Source: Haloferax mediterranei ATCC 33500
Lineage (GTDB): Archaea > Halobacteriota > Halobacteria > Halobacteriales > Haloferacaceae
Reading direction: 5' to 3'
DNA length: 64,000 nt
Assembly: GCF_000306765.2 (NCBI RefSeq)
Contig: NC_017944.1
Coordinates: 1 to 64,000 of the forward strand
Each line of letters starts with the position of its first letter. Position 1 is the stretch's first letter. Positions 43,938 to 52,966 of this stretch are shown piece by piece. The notes under the pieces are model-generated. The model searched no databases and was not told the DNA's origin. It saw nothing but the letters and a program-made list of their open reading frames with translations. A program made the position numbers and the translations under genes.

Positions 43938-45365
43938 CTAGTCCATGCTTTGGGTGGTCTTGGACGGTGTCTCACGCTCTGACCAGTGGACGAGCACGAC
44001 AAATGGAATCGCAGTCAGAAGCGTGACGGCGAGTACTTCCATCGAATCGACCGAGTAGCCCGCGAGACTCAGGCTATCGGTGTAGAAAGAAAAGAGTAGG
44101 AATACCGGGAACACCGACCCGATGGCGTATCGCCAAACCCCCGCGAACGGACGAGAGAGGGAACCTGCTCCTTTGAGGTATTCTTCGACGGCGTCTGGTC
44201 CAAGTACCCACGCTGCATAGAACATAAACCCGATTAGACCGAGCGTCATGAGGAGGCTCACGAGATGACCTGCAACGAAGCTGAACACAGCTGCATTAAA
44301 TGCGTTGGGCGCGCCCGTCGCGACGACGATAACGAAGAGACCCCGCGTAACCCGCGATCGTTTAAGCCCAAATTCGTCGACGAGGAAGGACACGGGAATT
44401 TCGAGCATACTAATCGAACTGGTAATGGCGGCCAGTAGTACGACGAGGAAGAAGGTCGCTCCAAGGAGCTCACCAGCGGGGAGGTTTGCGAATGCACCAG
44501 CGATACTGACGAAGAGCGCTCCCGGACCACCGCCTGTCGGGCCGTCTGCATACGAAAAGAGGAGCGGGAAGACGACGAGACCAGCGAGGACACCGATTCC
44601 GAGGTTGAGGATTGCGATTGTTGAGGCGTCAAATGGGAGCGACCTGTCCTCCTCGATATAGGATGCGTAGGTAAGCATCGTCCCGCCACCAATCGAGAGG
44701 GTGAATAGTGCTTGTCCGGCTGCCGAACTGACGACGGAGAGGAAGTTCTTTGAGAGATACTGTCCGTCGAACGAGAGATAGAACTGGTATCCCTGTGCTG
44801 CGTTTGGTTGGCGGAACGCCCAGATTGCCATGACGCTGAGGAGAATTGCGACACCGGGCATCATTATTTTCGTCGTTGTTTCGATGCCCTCTCTTACACC
44901 GACCATCACGATGAGTGCAGTTATGATGAGGAACAGCACCTGATACTGGAACGCACCTATCCCGTAGTTGACCGCCTCGAAGTGGGCACCGGGATTGGCG
45001 AAATACGCGCCTGTGAAACTCTCTATGAAGTACCGGAGAATCCACCCACCAACGACACTGTAGAACGAAATCAGTACAACCGATGTGAGGACACAGATTC
45101 CGCCGAGTAGCACCCACCCTCGTGAACCCTTGAGTGCTTTGAATGCACCGACCGGATTCCGATTCGAGCGCCTGCCAATCACGAGTGTCGCTAGTAGACC
45201 GGGAACTCCGACCCCTATAACGATGAACAGATAGGTTACGAGGAAGGCGCTGCCACCATTCTGCGCGGTCATCCACGGGAATCGCCAGATGTTCCCGAGT
45301 CCAACCGCGCTTCCCACCGCTGCGAGTATGAAGCCTATGCGGCTTGCCCACGTGTCACGTGACAT
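43938..45365 (-). CDS. Sodium-dependent transporter, SNF (NSS) family
   Basis: A neurotransmitter:sodium symporter homologue (475 aa) with about 11-12 membrane helices. The N-terminus WASRIGFILAAVGSAVGLGNIWRFPWMTAQNGGSAFLVTYL is the family signature covering helix 1 with its sodium and substrate sites; helix 6 region is QALFTLSIGGGTMLTYASYI. Substrates in this family are amino acids, taurine, betaine-like compounds or other amines taken up with sodium. Its place in front of an aminotransferase gene on the same strand (171 bases apart) suggests import of the compound degraded by the surrounding enzymes. Confidence 0.93.
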   Translation of the reverse strand: MSRDTWASRIGFILAAVGSAVGLGNIWRFPWMTAQNGGSAFLVTYLFIVIGVGVPGLLATLVIGRRSNRNPVGAFKALKGSRGWVLLGGICVLTSVVLISFYSVVGGWILRYFIESFTGAYFANPGAHFEAVNYGIGAFQYQVLFLIITALIVMVGVREGIETTTKIMMPGVAILLSVMAIWAFRQPNAAQGYQFYLSFDGQYLSKNFLSVVSSAAGQALFTLSIGGGTMLTYASYIEEDRSLPFDASTIAILNLGIGVLAGLVVFPLLFSYADGPTGGGPGALFVSIAGAFANLPAGELLGATFFLVVLLAAITSSISMLEIPVSFLVDEFGLKRSRVTRGLFVIVVATGAPNAFNAAVFSFVAGHLVSLLMTLGLIGFMFYAAWVLGPDAVEEYLKGAGSLSRPFAGVWRYAIGSVFPVFLLFSFYTDSLSLAGYSVDSMEVLAVTLLTAIPFVVLVHWSERETPSKTTQSMD

Positions 45366-45536
45366 ACAACATCACACAACACGAATATCTTAATAAACTT
45401 TTCTGAAGATTGTGGATGTTGGATGTTCGTTGCTTGATTACCGCTGCTAAGAGATACTGGGACACAGTTCGATGCTTCCAAGGTTGAAGCTGTGTGTGTC
45501 GTCAGCGTGAGAAAACAGTGGACGTAAAGCGTGGTT

Positions 45537-46658
45537 TTAGGGGGTCGCTCGTGTGACGGACTTCATGATTTCCAGCGCCTCCTTCAACGCTTCCACGTTT
45601 GTTGCGTAGGAAATCCGGGCATAGCCCGCTCCACGTTCCCCGAATACCTCTCCGGGAACGACGATGACGCCGTTTTCCAGTACGTCCGCGGCCCACCCCT
45701 CGGGGACTTCTGGCATCGCATAGAAGGCCCCTTCCGGTCGAGGCGTTTCTAGTCCAATATCGTCTAACCCATCTAAGAGAACGTCTCGACGGGTTTCGAA
45801 CGCAGAAACCATCTCCTCGATGGGTTCCTGTGGTCCTTTGAGGGCGGCTTCGGCGGCGTATTGGGCTGGCGCACTTGCGCAAGCCTGAACGTACTGATGG
45901 ACACGCAACATCCGCTCTATTCGGTCGTTGCTTGCAGTCACCCATCCGAGTCGCCACCCCGTCATCGAGTACGACTTCGAACACGCGTTCACTTGTACGA
46001 CGTTGTCGGTCGTCGAAAACTCCATCGGAGAATGGTGTTCGCCTTCGAACACGATGTGCTCGTAGACTTCATCTAAGAGACACACTACGTCGTACTCGTC
46101 GGCGATGCGCGCAAACTCGCGCATGTCTGCCTTCGACTGCACCGCTCCGGTCGGATTCGCCGGGCTGTTGACGATGAAGAGGTCTGTATTCTCGGTGATT
46201 GCGTCTTCGACTGTCGCCGGGTCGAGAGTTAAGTCGTCCCGCAGTTCGACTGGTTTGGGCGTTCCTCCCGCAAGTACTGCAAGTTGCTCGTACGCGACGA
46301 ATCCCGGGTCGGGGATGACAACCTCGCCACCCTGCCTGACGTGCGCTTCAATAGCGATATGAAGTGCCTCACTAGCACCGGATGTCGCGATGACGTTATC
46401 AGGCTCAATGGAAAGCCCGTTGTCCCGTTCGTACTTTTCGCTGATGGCTTCTCGCAGGCCTCGTATCCCCTTGTTGGCCGTGTACGAATCGACTAACCCC
46501 TCTTCGACTGCGGACAGTGCAGCGTCCCGAATATGCTCCGGGGTAGGGAAATCGGGTTGGCCGATGCCGAGGTTAATATCGCCCTCGCTTGCGCCCTCGA
46601 ATACTTCCCTAATCCCGCTGATATCCATCTTCTCGACACGTGGTGCGTACTTACTCAT
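45537..46658 (-). CDS. Class I/II PLP-dependent aminotransferase
   Basis: A fold-type I aminotransferase of 373 aa. Cofactor-binding blocks: ATSGASEALHIAI, VNSPANPTGAVQSKADM (the NPTG motif), CLLDEVYEHIVFEG, and the Schiff-base lysine in NACSKSYSMTGWRLGW; the C-terminal Arg is in GYARISYA. It resembles aspartate/aromatic aminotransferases. In context it probably removes the amino group from the substrate imported by the SNF transporter next to it, feeding oxo-acid enzymes such as the E1 pair or TPP enzyme (inference). Confidence 0.92.
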   Translation of the reverse strand: MSKYAPRVEKMDISGIREVFEGASEGDINLGIGQPDFPTPEHIRDAALSAVEEGLVDSYTANKGIRGLREAISEKYERDNGLSIEPDNVIATSGASEALHIAIEAHVRQGGEVVIPDPGFVAYEQLAVLAGGTPKPVELRDDLTLDPATVEDAITENTDLFIVNSPANPTGAVQSKADMREFARIADEYDVVCLLDEVYEHIVFEGEHHSPMEFSTTDNVVQVNACSKSYSMTGWRLGWVTASNDRIERMLRVHQYVQACASAPAQYAAEAALKGPQEPIEEMVSAFETRRDVLLDGLDDIGLETPRPEGAFYAMPEVPEGWAADVLENGVIVVPGEVFGERGAGYARISYATNVEALKEALEIMKSVTRATP

Positions 46659-47590
46659 TGGTTTGCTTCCCGGTATTCACGTCCAGTTTTCTCATGTGGT
46701 CCATACAGATGCGATTTAGCGGTCTCTGTGTCAGTTCGCCCTTCTCCAAGGGTTTCGCAGCGAGCTTCACACTCGGAGAATAACCTTGGAGACCAGATGC
46801 TTGCTGCACCCAAGGCTGGTCGTTGGGCTGTACACTACATGCCATGGTAGCGTCTGCAAACTTTCAGCCACCAAGTAAAAGTGTTCTGCTGCGACAGGTA
46901 CCCGGTACGTTCTGGGTCGATTCGGCAGTGGAAGAATCGACCTCTGTACGAATCTCTCGGATTTTGAATCATGCATGAATAGCGATTATTTGTATAATTT
47001 CTTCACCATATTGGGAGCTTAAACAATAGATGTTCTGTATGTTGCTGTTCTATCCCTTTCCTATATCAACACCTCATACACTAGTTCGGAGTAGACTAAT
47101 ACGAGTTACTTGGATACAGAAGTATTTGAGCCGGACACACGACGATGGGTATCTGGATTTCCTGCGGGGTTAAGAGCCAGCCCAGTATTGGAAACTATAG
47201 TAGCGTTTGCAAGTCAGTGCACACTCGTTCGACCGCTGTCGTGCAATCGTATGTGTCACCAGTTACAAACGCTACTATATGTTCAGTGAATATCTCTACT
47301 TCATACACAAGAAGAGAGCTTCACTCCGGACGAAACCGCGAAAGGAGTATCCGAGTGACTCACACACGTTACAGTTCTACGTGTGTAACGCCGGTCCTGC
47401 TGGATTTCGTCTACCGACGAGGTCCACGGTGGACAGTCGTATCCGAGTAACTCGGATTCATGACGCTATCCTGTCTCGGGTGTATGCCGGGGATATAGCT
47501 GGGTGGTTGTCCGTTGTTCCTCTGGATGTTTTCGGCAACACGGTACATTCAGGATAATACCTATTGTTTCGGAGTTATATGTCATAGCTG
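46659..47590. other. Spacer with palindromic element, no gene seen
   Basis: A 930-base stretch between divergent genes. It holds complete palindromic copy F (47196-47279) and a possible decayed left end of the same element near 46850 (GGTAGCGTCTGCAAAC). The part from 46975 to 47110 is AT-rich. Promoters for the aminotransferase (minus) and the aldehyde dehydrogenase (plus) must lie at its two ends. Confidence 0.55.
47196..47279 (+). repeat. 84-bp palindromic element, copy F
   Basis: TATAGTAGCGTTTGCAAGTC at the left and CACCAGTTACAAACGCTACTATA-type right end with one change (TTACAAAC for TTGCAAAC). Same orientation as copies A and B. It lies in a long spacer rather than at a gene end. Confidence 0.92.
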
Positions 47591-48952
47591 ATGGACTCCG
47601 TTAATCCTGCGACGGGAGAGCGAATCGGGACGTACGAAGCGGACAGTACAGCGGTGGTCGAGTCAAAGCTCGAAACCGCCGCTGAAACGTTCGTTGAGTG
47701 GCGCGAACGACCGCTTCGTGAGCGAGAGGAACTCCTCGCCGCTGCTGGCGACGTACTTCGCGAGAACGAAGAGCGGTATGCGACGTTGATGACTCGTGAG
47801 ATGGGAAAACCCATCTCCCAGGCACGTGCGGAAGTACAGAAATGTGCGTGGGCGTGTGACCACTATGCTGAATATGCGAGTGCCTATCTCGAACCGGAGC
47901 ACCACCCGAGTCCGCCCGGAACGAAAGTAAAGACCGTCCACGAACCGCTTGGTCCGGTACTGGCGGTGATGCCGTGGAATTACCCGTTCTGGCAGGTCAT
48001 TCGATTCGCCGCTCCGTACATCACTGCTGGTAACGTTGGGTTGCTCAAACACGCCTCGAACGTCCCGGGATGTGCACAGGCGCTCGAAGAGGTCTTTCTC
48101 GAAGCGGGCTACCCGGAAGGGGCCTTCCAAAGCCTCATGGTCGGGTCTGAGAAGGTCGACAGTGTCATCGAAGATGACCGAGTCCGCGCTGTGACACTTA
48201 CCGGAAGTGGGCCTGCTGGACGCGCGGTCGCGGAGACGGCTGGCAAAAACCTGAAAAAAACGGTGCTTGAACTCGGGGGAAGCGACCCGTTCATCGTCCT
48301 CGACGATGCCGACCTCGATGCTGCCGTCGAGACCGGTGTTCTGGCCCGGAATCAGAACAATGGGCAGTCGTGTATCGCCGCGAAACGCTTTATCGTCCAC
48401 GAAGCGGTCTACGAGACATACGTTGACCGACTCGTGAGTGCCTTTGCGGACCAGACGATTGGCGACCCGATGGACACAGAAACAGATATTGGTCCACAGG
48501 CGGACCCAGACCTGATGGCTGGCCTCCACGAACAAGTGACTGCCAGCGTCGAAGCTGGTGCAACTGTTCGTACGGGTGGTGAACCGCTTGACCGTACAGG
48601 CGCATATTACCCTCCCACGGTGCTGACGGACATCCCCGCAGGGTGTCCAGCCGATACGGAAGAACTGTTCGGGCCAGTCGCAGCGGTGTACAAAGTTAGT
48701 GATGCCGAGGAAGCAGTCGACGTGGCCAACGACACGCGATTCGGTCTCGGGGCGAGTATTTGGACGGCTGATAGAGAACGTGGCGAACGTCTGGCGAATC
48801 GGATTGACGCTGGATGCGTCTACGTGAACCAACTGACCAAATCTGACCCTCGTGTTCCGTTCGGCGGAATCGGTGACTCGGGATACGGCCGTGAACTCTC
48901 CGGACCCGGTATTCGAGAGTTCGTCAATCGCAAGACCGTTTGGGTGGAATAG
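47591..48952 (+). CDS. NAD(P)-dependent aldehyde dehydrogenase (SSADH-like)
   Basis: Aldehyde dehydrogenase of 453 aa, close to short succinate-semialdehyde dehydrogenases (GabD1 type). Catalytic Cys261 lies in NNGQSCIAAKRF, the general base Glu227 in VLELGGSDPF, the Asn in MPWNYPFWQ (N130), and cofactor Lys153 in LLKHASNVP. The final block GRELSGPGIREFVNRKTVW is typical. It oxidises an aldehyde to the acid. In this region it could take the semialdehyde formed after transamination. The IclR gene follows 234 bases later on the same strand. Confidence 0.93.
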   Translation: MDSVNPATGERIGTYEADSTAVVESKLETAAETFVEWRERPLREREELLAAAGDVLRENEERYATLMTREMGKPISQARAEVQKCAWACDHYAEYASAYLEPEHHPSPPGTKVKTVHEPLGPVLAVMPWNYPFWQVIRFAAPYITAGNVGLLKHASNVPGCAQALEEVFLEAGYPEGAFQSLMVGSEKVDSVIEDDRVRAVTLTGSGPAGRAVAETAGKNLKKTVLELGGSDPFIVLDDADLDAAVETGVLARNQNNGQSCIAAKRFIVHEAVYETYVDRLVSAFADQTIGDPMDTETDIGPQADPDLMAGLHEQVTASVEAGATVRTGGEPLDRTGAYYPPTVLTDIPAGCPADTEELFGPVAAVYKVSDAEEAVDVANDTRFGLGASIWTADRERGERLANRIDAGCVYVNQLTKSDPRVPFGGIGDSGYGRELSGPGIREFVNRKTVWVE

Positions 48953-49025
48953 TACTGTCTGAATAGTTCGCAAACAGCCTCCCACCCGTTATCTGGAACT
49001 CAGTCGAGTGACGACCGTCTGTCCC

Positions 49026-49115
49026 GGTCGGTATACAACTAGCCGGGTCAGCAAGGTCGGTATATAACTAGCAAGTTCAGTACACAACCAGCAAGGCCAA
49101 TATATAACCACGCAA
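49026..49115 (+). repeat. Four imperfect ~20-bp direct repeats upstream of IclR gene
   Basis: Units: GGTCGGTATACAACTAGC (49026), GGTCGGTATATAACTAGCAA (49055), GTTCAGTACACAACCAGCAA (49075) and GGCCAATATATAACCACGCA (49095). Three are directly adjacent and one is ten bases away. The array ends about 70 bases before the IclR start and could be the regulator's own binding region. Confidence 0.65.
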
Positions 49116-49186
49116 ATTTCAGCAACTGAGATATGCCTCGCGTTTTCGGGACAAGAGCTAAATCGTAGATACTTCGATGATAAAAT

Positions 49187-49966
49187 ATGACTAAACAATC
49201 CCGTTCGAATCGTCCGGTAACCACGACGGAGTCATCGATTCAAATCTTGCAACGACTAAAGGACAACCCGGGCCGCACGCTCGATGAACTCACCGAGGAA
49301 CTCGACATGGCTCGCAGTACTATCCATCGACATCTCCTCACTCTCGAGGACAATGACCTGCTCTTCAGAGAGAACGGGCAGTTCTATCTCAGCCTCTGGC
49401 TCTTAGACTTCGGAATCAGCGCTCGTGACCGCATCTCGTTTTTCGATGTCGCCCGAAAACAGGTCGACCGCTTAGCTGAAGAGACCGGGGAGAAAGTCTG
49501 GCTCGTCGCGAAGGAGGGAGACTATAGCGTTCACTTGTACAAAGCCTCGGGTGCGAGTCCGTTAGAGACGTCTGCCCGTGTTGGCCAACGTCGGCATCTC
49601 CACCAACTCGCTGCCGGGAAGGCGATTCTGGCGTATCTTCCCGAAGAAGAAAGCCAAGGAATCATCGACCGGCAAGGGCTGGTGGAAGCAACTGGACAGA
49701 CGATTACTGACAGAGAAGCGCTCTTCGAAGAGTTAGCGGAGATTCGGGAACGAGGATACGCGTTCAACCTCGGTGAATCGATTGAGGGACTGAATGCAGT
49801 TGGGGCTCCAATTCGTGACGAAGAGGGCATGCCGGTCGGTGGAATCAGTATCTCTGGCCCCGCCAATCGGGTTAAAGGAGGTCTCTTGAAAGATGAACTA
49901 CCGGATAAGTTACTGGCCACAATCGACGAGATACACATCAATATCAGATACGGGGGGTCCCGCTAA
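49187..49966 (+). CDS. IclR family transcriptional regulator
   Basis: A regulator of 259 aa with an N-terminal winged helix-turn-helix (SSIQILQRLKDNPGRTLDELTEELDMARSTIHRHLLTLEDNDLL, about residues 16-60) and a C-terminal GAF-like effector domain (KVWLVAKEGDYSVHLY, GQRRHLHQLAAGKAILAYLPEE, YAFNLGESIEGLNAVGAPI). IclR proteins commonly control local catabolic genes in response to a pathway metabolite. It sits beside the aldehyde dehydrogenase and downstream of a direct repeat array, so it probably regulates this region. Confidence 0.93.
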   Translation: MTKQSRSNRPVTTTESSIQILQRLKDNPGRTLDELTEELDMARSTIHRHLLTLEDNDLLFRENGQFYLSLWLLDFGISARDRISFFDVARKQVDRLAEETGEKVWLVAKEGDYSVHLYKASGASPLETSARVGQRRHLHQLAAGKAILAYLPEEESQGIIDRQGLVEATGQTITDREALFEELAEIRERGYAFNLGESIEGLNAVGAPIRDEEGMPVGGISISGPANRVKGGLLKDELPDKLLATIDEIHINIRYGGSR

Positions 49967-50073
49967 GAGCCCGCCAATCTGGGCATCTCCCGGTTTCGGG
50001 TGCGCTTGAACAGGATACCAGCCCACGTTGCTCTTTCACAATGTTATTTACCTCTCTAATGACAAGACGGTGT

Positions 50074-50736
50074 ATGCGAATCGCAATAGTCGGCGGTACC
50101 GGAGACTTCGGACAGGGGATTGCAGTTCGACTCGGAGCGCATACGGACCACGAGCTCACCATCGGGTCTCGAACTGCGGAGAAAGCAGTCGACGCGGCGG
50201 CAGCATACTGTGAAATCATCGATTACCGGAGTACTGAAAGTATCTCTGGGGCATCTAATGACCGTGCTGTGAGTACCGCTGAAATCGCGATACTGGCAGT
50301 TCCCCCGTTTCATATCCGGGATACGGTTCGCGGTCTCTCCGAGCAACTGAAAGAGACGACGCTCGTCACACCTGCTGTCGGACTTGCGAAAGATGAGACT
50401 GGCTTTCATTACCGGCCTCCGGACGAAGGAAGCGTCACCGAGTTAGTTGCCGACGTAGCACCGGACGAGACCCCAGTCGTCGGTGCCTTTCACAACCTCC
50501 CGGCAGGGAAACTCGCGGACCTCGAGACGGATCTCGACGTTGACACCCTAGTCGTCGGTAACGACCCGGATGCAAGAGGAAGAGTTGCGTCACTCGCAGA
50601 AGAAATTGAGGGTATCACCGCGTATGAAGCGGGACCGATAACTAATGCTTCGGAAATTGAGGGAATAACGCCGTTGCTCATCAATCTCGCTCGGTATAAT
50701 GAACAACTTCAGGATGTGGGTGCCAGATTTTGCTAA
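50074..50736 (+). CDS. NADPH-dependent F420 oxidoreductase-like protein
   Basis: A protein of 220 aa resembling NADPH:F420 oxidoreductase (Fno/NpdG). The nucleotide-binding loop is MRIAIVGGTGDFGQGIAVRL, followed by the NADP-type SRTAEKA segment, then AEIAILAVPPFHIRDTVRGL, TPVVGAFHNLPAGKLADL and VGNDPDARGRVASL, which follow the family. The start was taken at ATG 50074, exactly at the Rossmann strand. It lies 107 bases after the IclR gene on the same strand and may belong to the same regulon. Other F420-linked proteins (PPOX, 62120) occur further on. Confidence 0.85.
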   Translation: MRIAIVGGTGDFGQGIAVRLGAHTDHELTIGSRTAEKAVDAAAAYCEIIDYRSTESISGASNDRAVSTAEIAILAVPPFHIRDTVRGLSEQLKETTLVTPAVGLAKDETGFHYRPPDEGSVTELVADVAPDETPVVGAFHNLPAGKLADLETDLDVDTLVVGNDPDARGRVASLAEEIEGITAYEAGPITNASEIEGITPLLINLARYNEQLQDVGARFC

Positions 50737-50941
50737 CAACCACAGAGTGGGGCGAAACTGACCGCTCTCTCCGGCCATTGAACTGAGTTAGGCGTCGTTG
50801 TGCGCATTGTCGAGGTACCCATCCCCAGACACGTCACACTCGACAACCTTTTTTGAAGCGAAAACAGCCCTCACAGACTATCTGGCAGCGGTGGCGAACC
50901 GATGTCTTAGTCGACAGGTTTCGTCTCGAAAGGGTACGCTA

Positions 50942-51217
50942 CTACCGTCCACCGAAACAAGAGGTCGAACACGCTTCGGTACAGAAGGCGTAGTCGGATA
51001 TCTCGCCGTTAGAATCACGGACGGTGACATTCCGATACCGCGTCTTTTCTTCAATCTCTTCTCCGCAGTAATCGCACCGATGCGTAGAAAGACGGTCTAG
51101 TGACACTCGGATGGACCGTCTTTCAACGTTTACAGACGCCGGCTTCGGTATCTGTTGTGCCTGTGCAGCGGTTACCGTCTGTTGGTCACGATACGTGTGT
51201 TTGTTATGTGCGTTCAT
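50942..51217 (-). CDS. Small zinc-finger protein, DUF7576-like
   Basis: A protein of 91 aa (ATG 51217, TAG at 50942). The C-terminal half carries a treble-clef-like zinc finger: HRCDYCGEEIEEKTRYRNVTV, then DYAFCTEACSTSCFGG. The N-terminal half is basic and polar (MNAHNKHTYRDQQTVTAAQ). The finger pattern CxxCGxxI...FCxxxC is common in small haloarchaeal proteins. Function unknown. A longer frame to 51355 is unlikely because of its composition. Confidence 0.65.
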   Translation of the reverse strand: MNAHNKHTYRDQQTVTAAQAQQIPKPASVNVERRSIRVSLDRLSTHRCDYCGEEIEEKTRYRNVTVRDSNGEISDYAFCTEACSTSCFGGR

Positions 51218-52068
51218 ATTGGTCGTTGGATGGTTGTCGTAGTTAGTGTGCAAGCGCCTCGTGGCTGGGGTCAGTTGATCCGGAAGTTCGTCGTTGAAAC
51301 TTTCCGAGTCAAACCACAACTGGCGTTTTCTACCTGCGCGTGGGTGGTTGCCCACACCGTGGTAGTCTACGCCAGTTTATATGTGAAAAATGTAAAGAAC
51401 GTAAAAATGGAACCGAGAGGCTCAAGAACGGTCGAACACCGGGACGAGTGGCTTGAATCGCAAGCCATCGATATTCCCGAAGACATAGTAAATCCAACTA
51501 TGGCAATCTACTTAATAGTTGCGTGCTACCATGAATCACAATTCACGGTCACGTTGAGACTATTGATGCCCCGGCCGAGGTGCCAATGTGAAACGAATTA
51601 CGGTTTCTCTAATCGAAATTCAAGAACAATATTTTCTATATTATACAATATAATTCTGGTTTCTTGTCCGACTTCCAACTCGTGAGTTATGGATGTTCCC
51701 GATTTGCACCGGGGGAGTTGATTCGACACTTGAGATGAGTTCGTTCGACCAAATCCAGTTGATGTACGTTCTAAACGCAAGGCAACGCCCTGGTTATGAT
51801 TCCTTCCTACGAGAGAAGCGGCTTCAAGGAACTCGATTTTCGGTACTCTATGAAGGAATGTGGCCGCTACCCCCCTACACTGTCTTGTCGGAACAACTCA
51901 ATGCAATATTGTGTTATTCCTCCGATTGATTGTGCTAGGTGTACAATCTTCTACTCCATAAAAACTAGTTTCAGTGTGTCTGCGGAGAATAGACTGGGTT
52001 CTCTACCCCATCTACCACGTACTGAACACACGTGAACCTGTAACAGCGAAACCGATACGGGCGATTGG
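51218..52068. other. AT-rich spacer, no gene seen
   Basis: About 850 bases without a supported gene. The central part (51380-51700) is AT-rich and includes a run of A/T around 51625-51660 (ATATTTTCTATATTATACAA). Short frames on both strands have non-haloarchaeal composition. It could be decayed DNA or an old insertion site. Confidence 0.5.
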
Positions 52069-52824
52069 TTAGAGATACGCCGAGTCCCAGCGCGAGGGAC
52101 GGCGCTTATTCCCGCAGTTGTTACAGATGACTCTTCCCATCGAGTCCATCGACACCTCGAAACTCTCGCAGTTGCCACAGAAGTAGCCGTACCGGTTTGC
52201 GCGTTCCTCGTCGACGTAGCTGACGTAGAACGGTGCCTGTGAGCCGCGGTCGCTCTCGTCGAATGCCACGTAGACAGTCCTGCTGTCTACCGTACGAGGG
52301 TCGAGAGGGGCTGCGACCTCGTCTTCGGTTCCGAGGAACTTTTCGAAGACTCGTTCGTCGTACTGTTCCGAACCGAGGTCGATACGACGACTATCGACTT
52401 CCTCGTAGCCGTGGTGTTCGTAGAAGTCGGCCCCTAGTTCGTTGAGTTCGAGGACTTTTCCCGTCAGACGCGCGGCTCCGTGGTCGACGAGACCTTCTTC
52501 AGTCCGGGTAAGGAGCCGAGCCCCGATACCGCGGTCTCGGTGCTCAGGGTGGACGTGTAACCAACTGATTTGACCGGTAACGTCTCCTTTGCCCCTGAGA
52601 TAGCTCTGTGAGAACGCGACGATGTCGCCGCTATCGTCACAGACGAGAAAGAGTGTGTTATCGTCGTCGAGTTCGGCTGTGAGTTCATCGTCGCCGTACC
52701 ACTCCTCGACCGAGCTCTCGATGAGCGTTTCGTCGAGTGCGTGGCCGTACGACGCCACAAGCGAGTCGTGTGCAACTTCTCGGATGCCGTCGGTGTCCGC
52801 TGTCGTCGCCTCACGGATGTCCAT
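52069..52824 (-). CDS. GNAT acetyltransferase with C-terminal zinc ribbon (DUF5816-like)
   Basis: A two-part protein of 251 aa. Residues 1-155 form a GNAT domain (MDIREATTADTDGIREVAHDS, acetyl-CoA motif ISWLHVHPEHRDRGIGARLL, ELNELGADFYEHHGYEEV). After a linker, residues about 180-251 hold a second domain with a zinc ribbon (FCGNCESFEVSMDSMGRVICNNCGNKRRPSRWDSAYL), which resembles DUF5816. Start at 52824 chosen over the longer frame because the first GNAT strand begins there. The ribbon may recruit a protein or nucleic-acid substrate. Confidence 0.85.
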   Translation of the reverse strand: MDIREATTADTDGIREVAHDSLVASYGHALDETLIESSVEEWYGDDELTAELDDDNTLFLVCDDSGDIVAFSQSYLRGKGDVTGQISWLHVHPEHRDRGIGARLLTRTEEGLVDHGAARLTGKVLELNELGADFYEHHGYEEVDSRRIDLGSEQYDERVFEKFLGTEDEVAAPLDPRTVDSRTVYVAFDESDRGSQAPFYVSYVDEERANRYGYFCGNCESFEVSMDSMGRVICNNCGNKRRPSRWDSAYL

Positions 52825-52966
52825 AGAGAGTGTGTGGTACGATAACATAAAAATGTAGCCGCGGCCAGATGTTTTTCGCGCGGATGGACGATATCTGAGA
52901 GCCGAGAACGAGGGCGATGGAACCCCGAAAAAGCGAGCAACAACGGGTGATACGACAGATACCCGC

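Noticed and set aside
46847..46862. Possible seventh copy of the palindromic element (GGTAGCGTCTGCAAAC)
   Set aside because: Only about 15 bases match with changes, and no interior or right end follows.
47663..48985. 440-codon minus-strand frame
   Set aside because: Antisense to the aldehyde dehydrogenase, whose catalytic motifs are all present on the plus strand.
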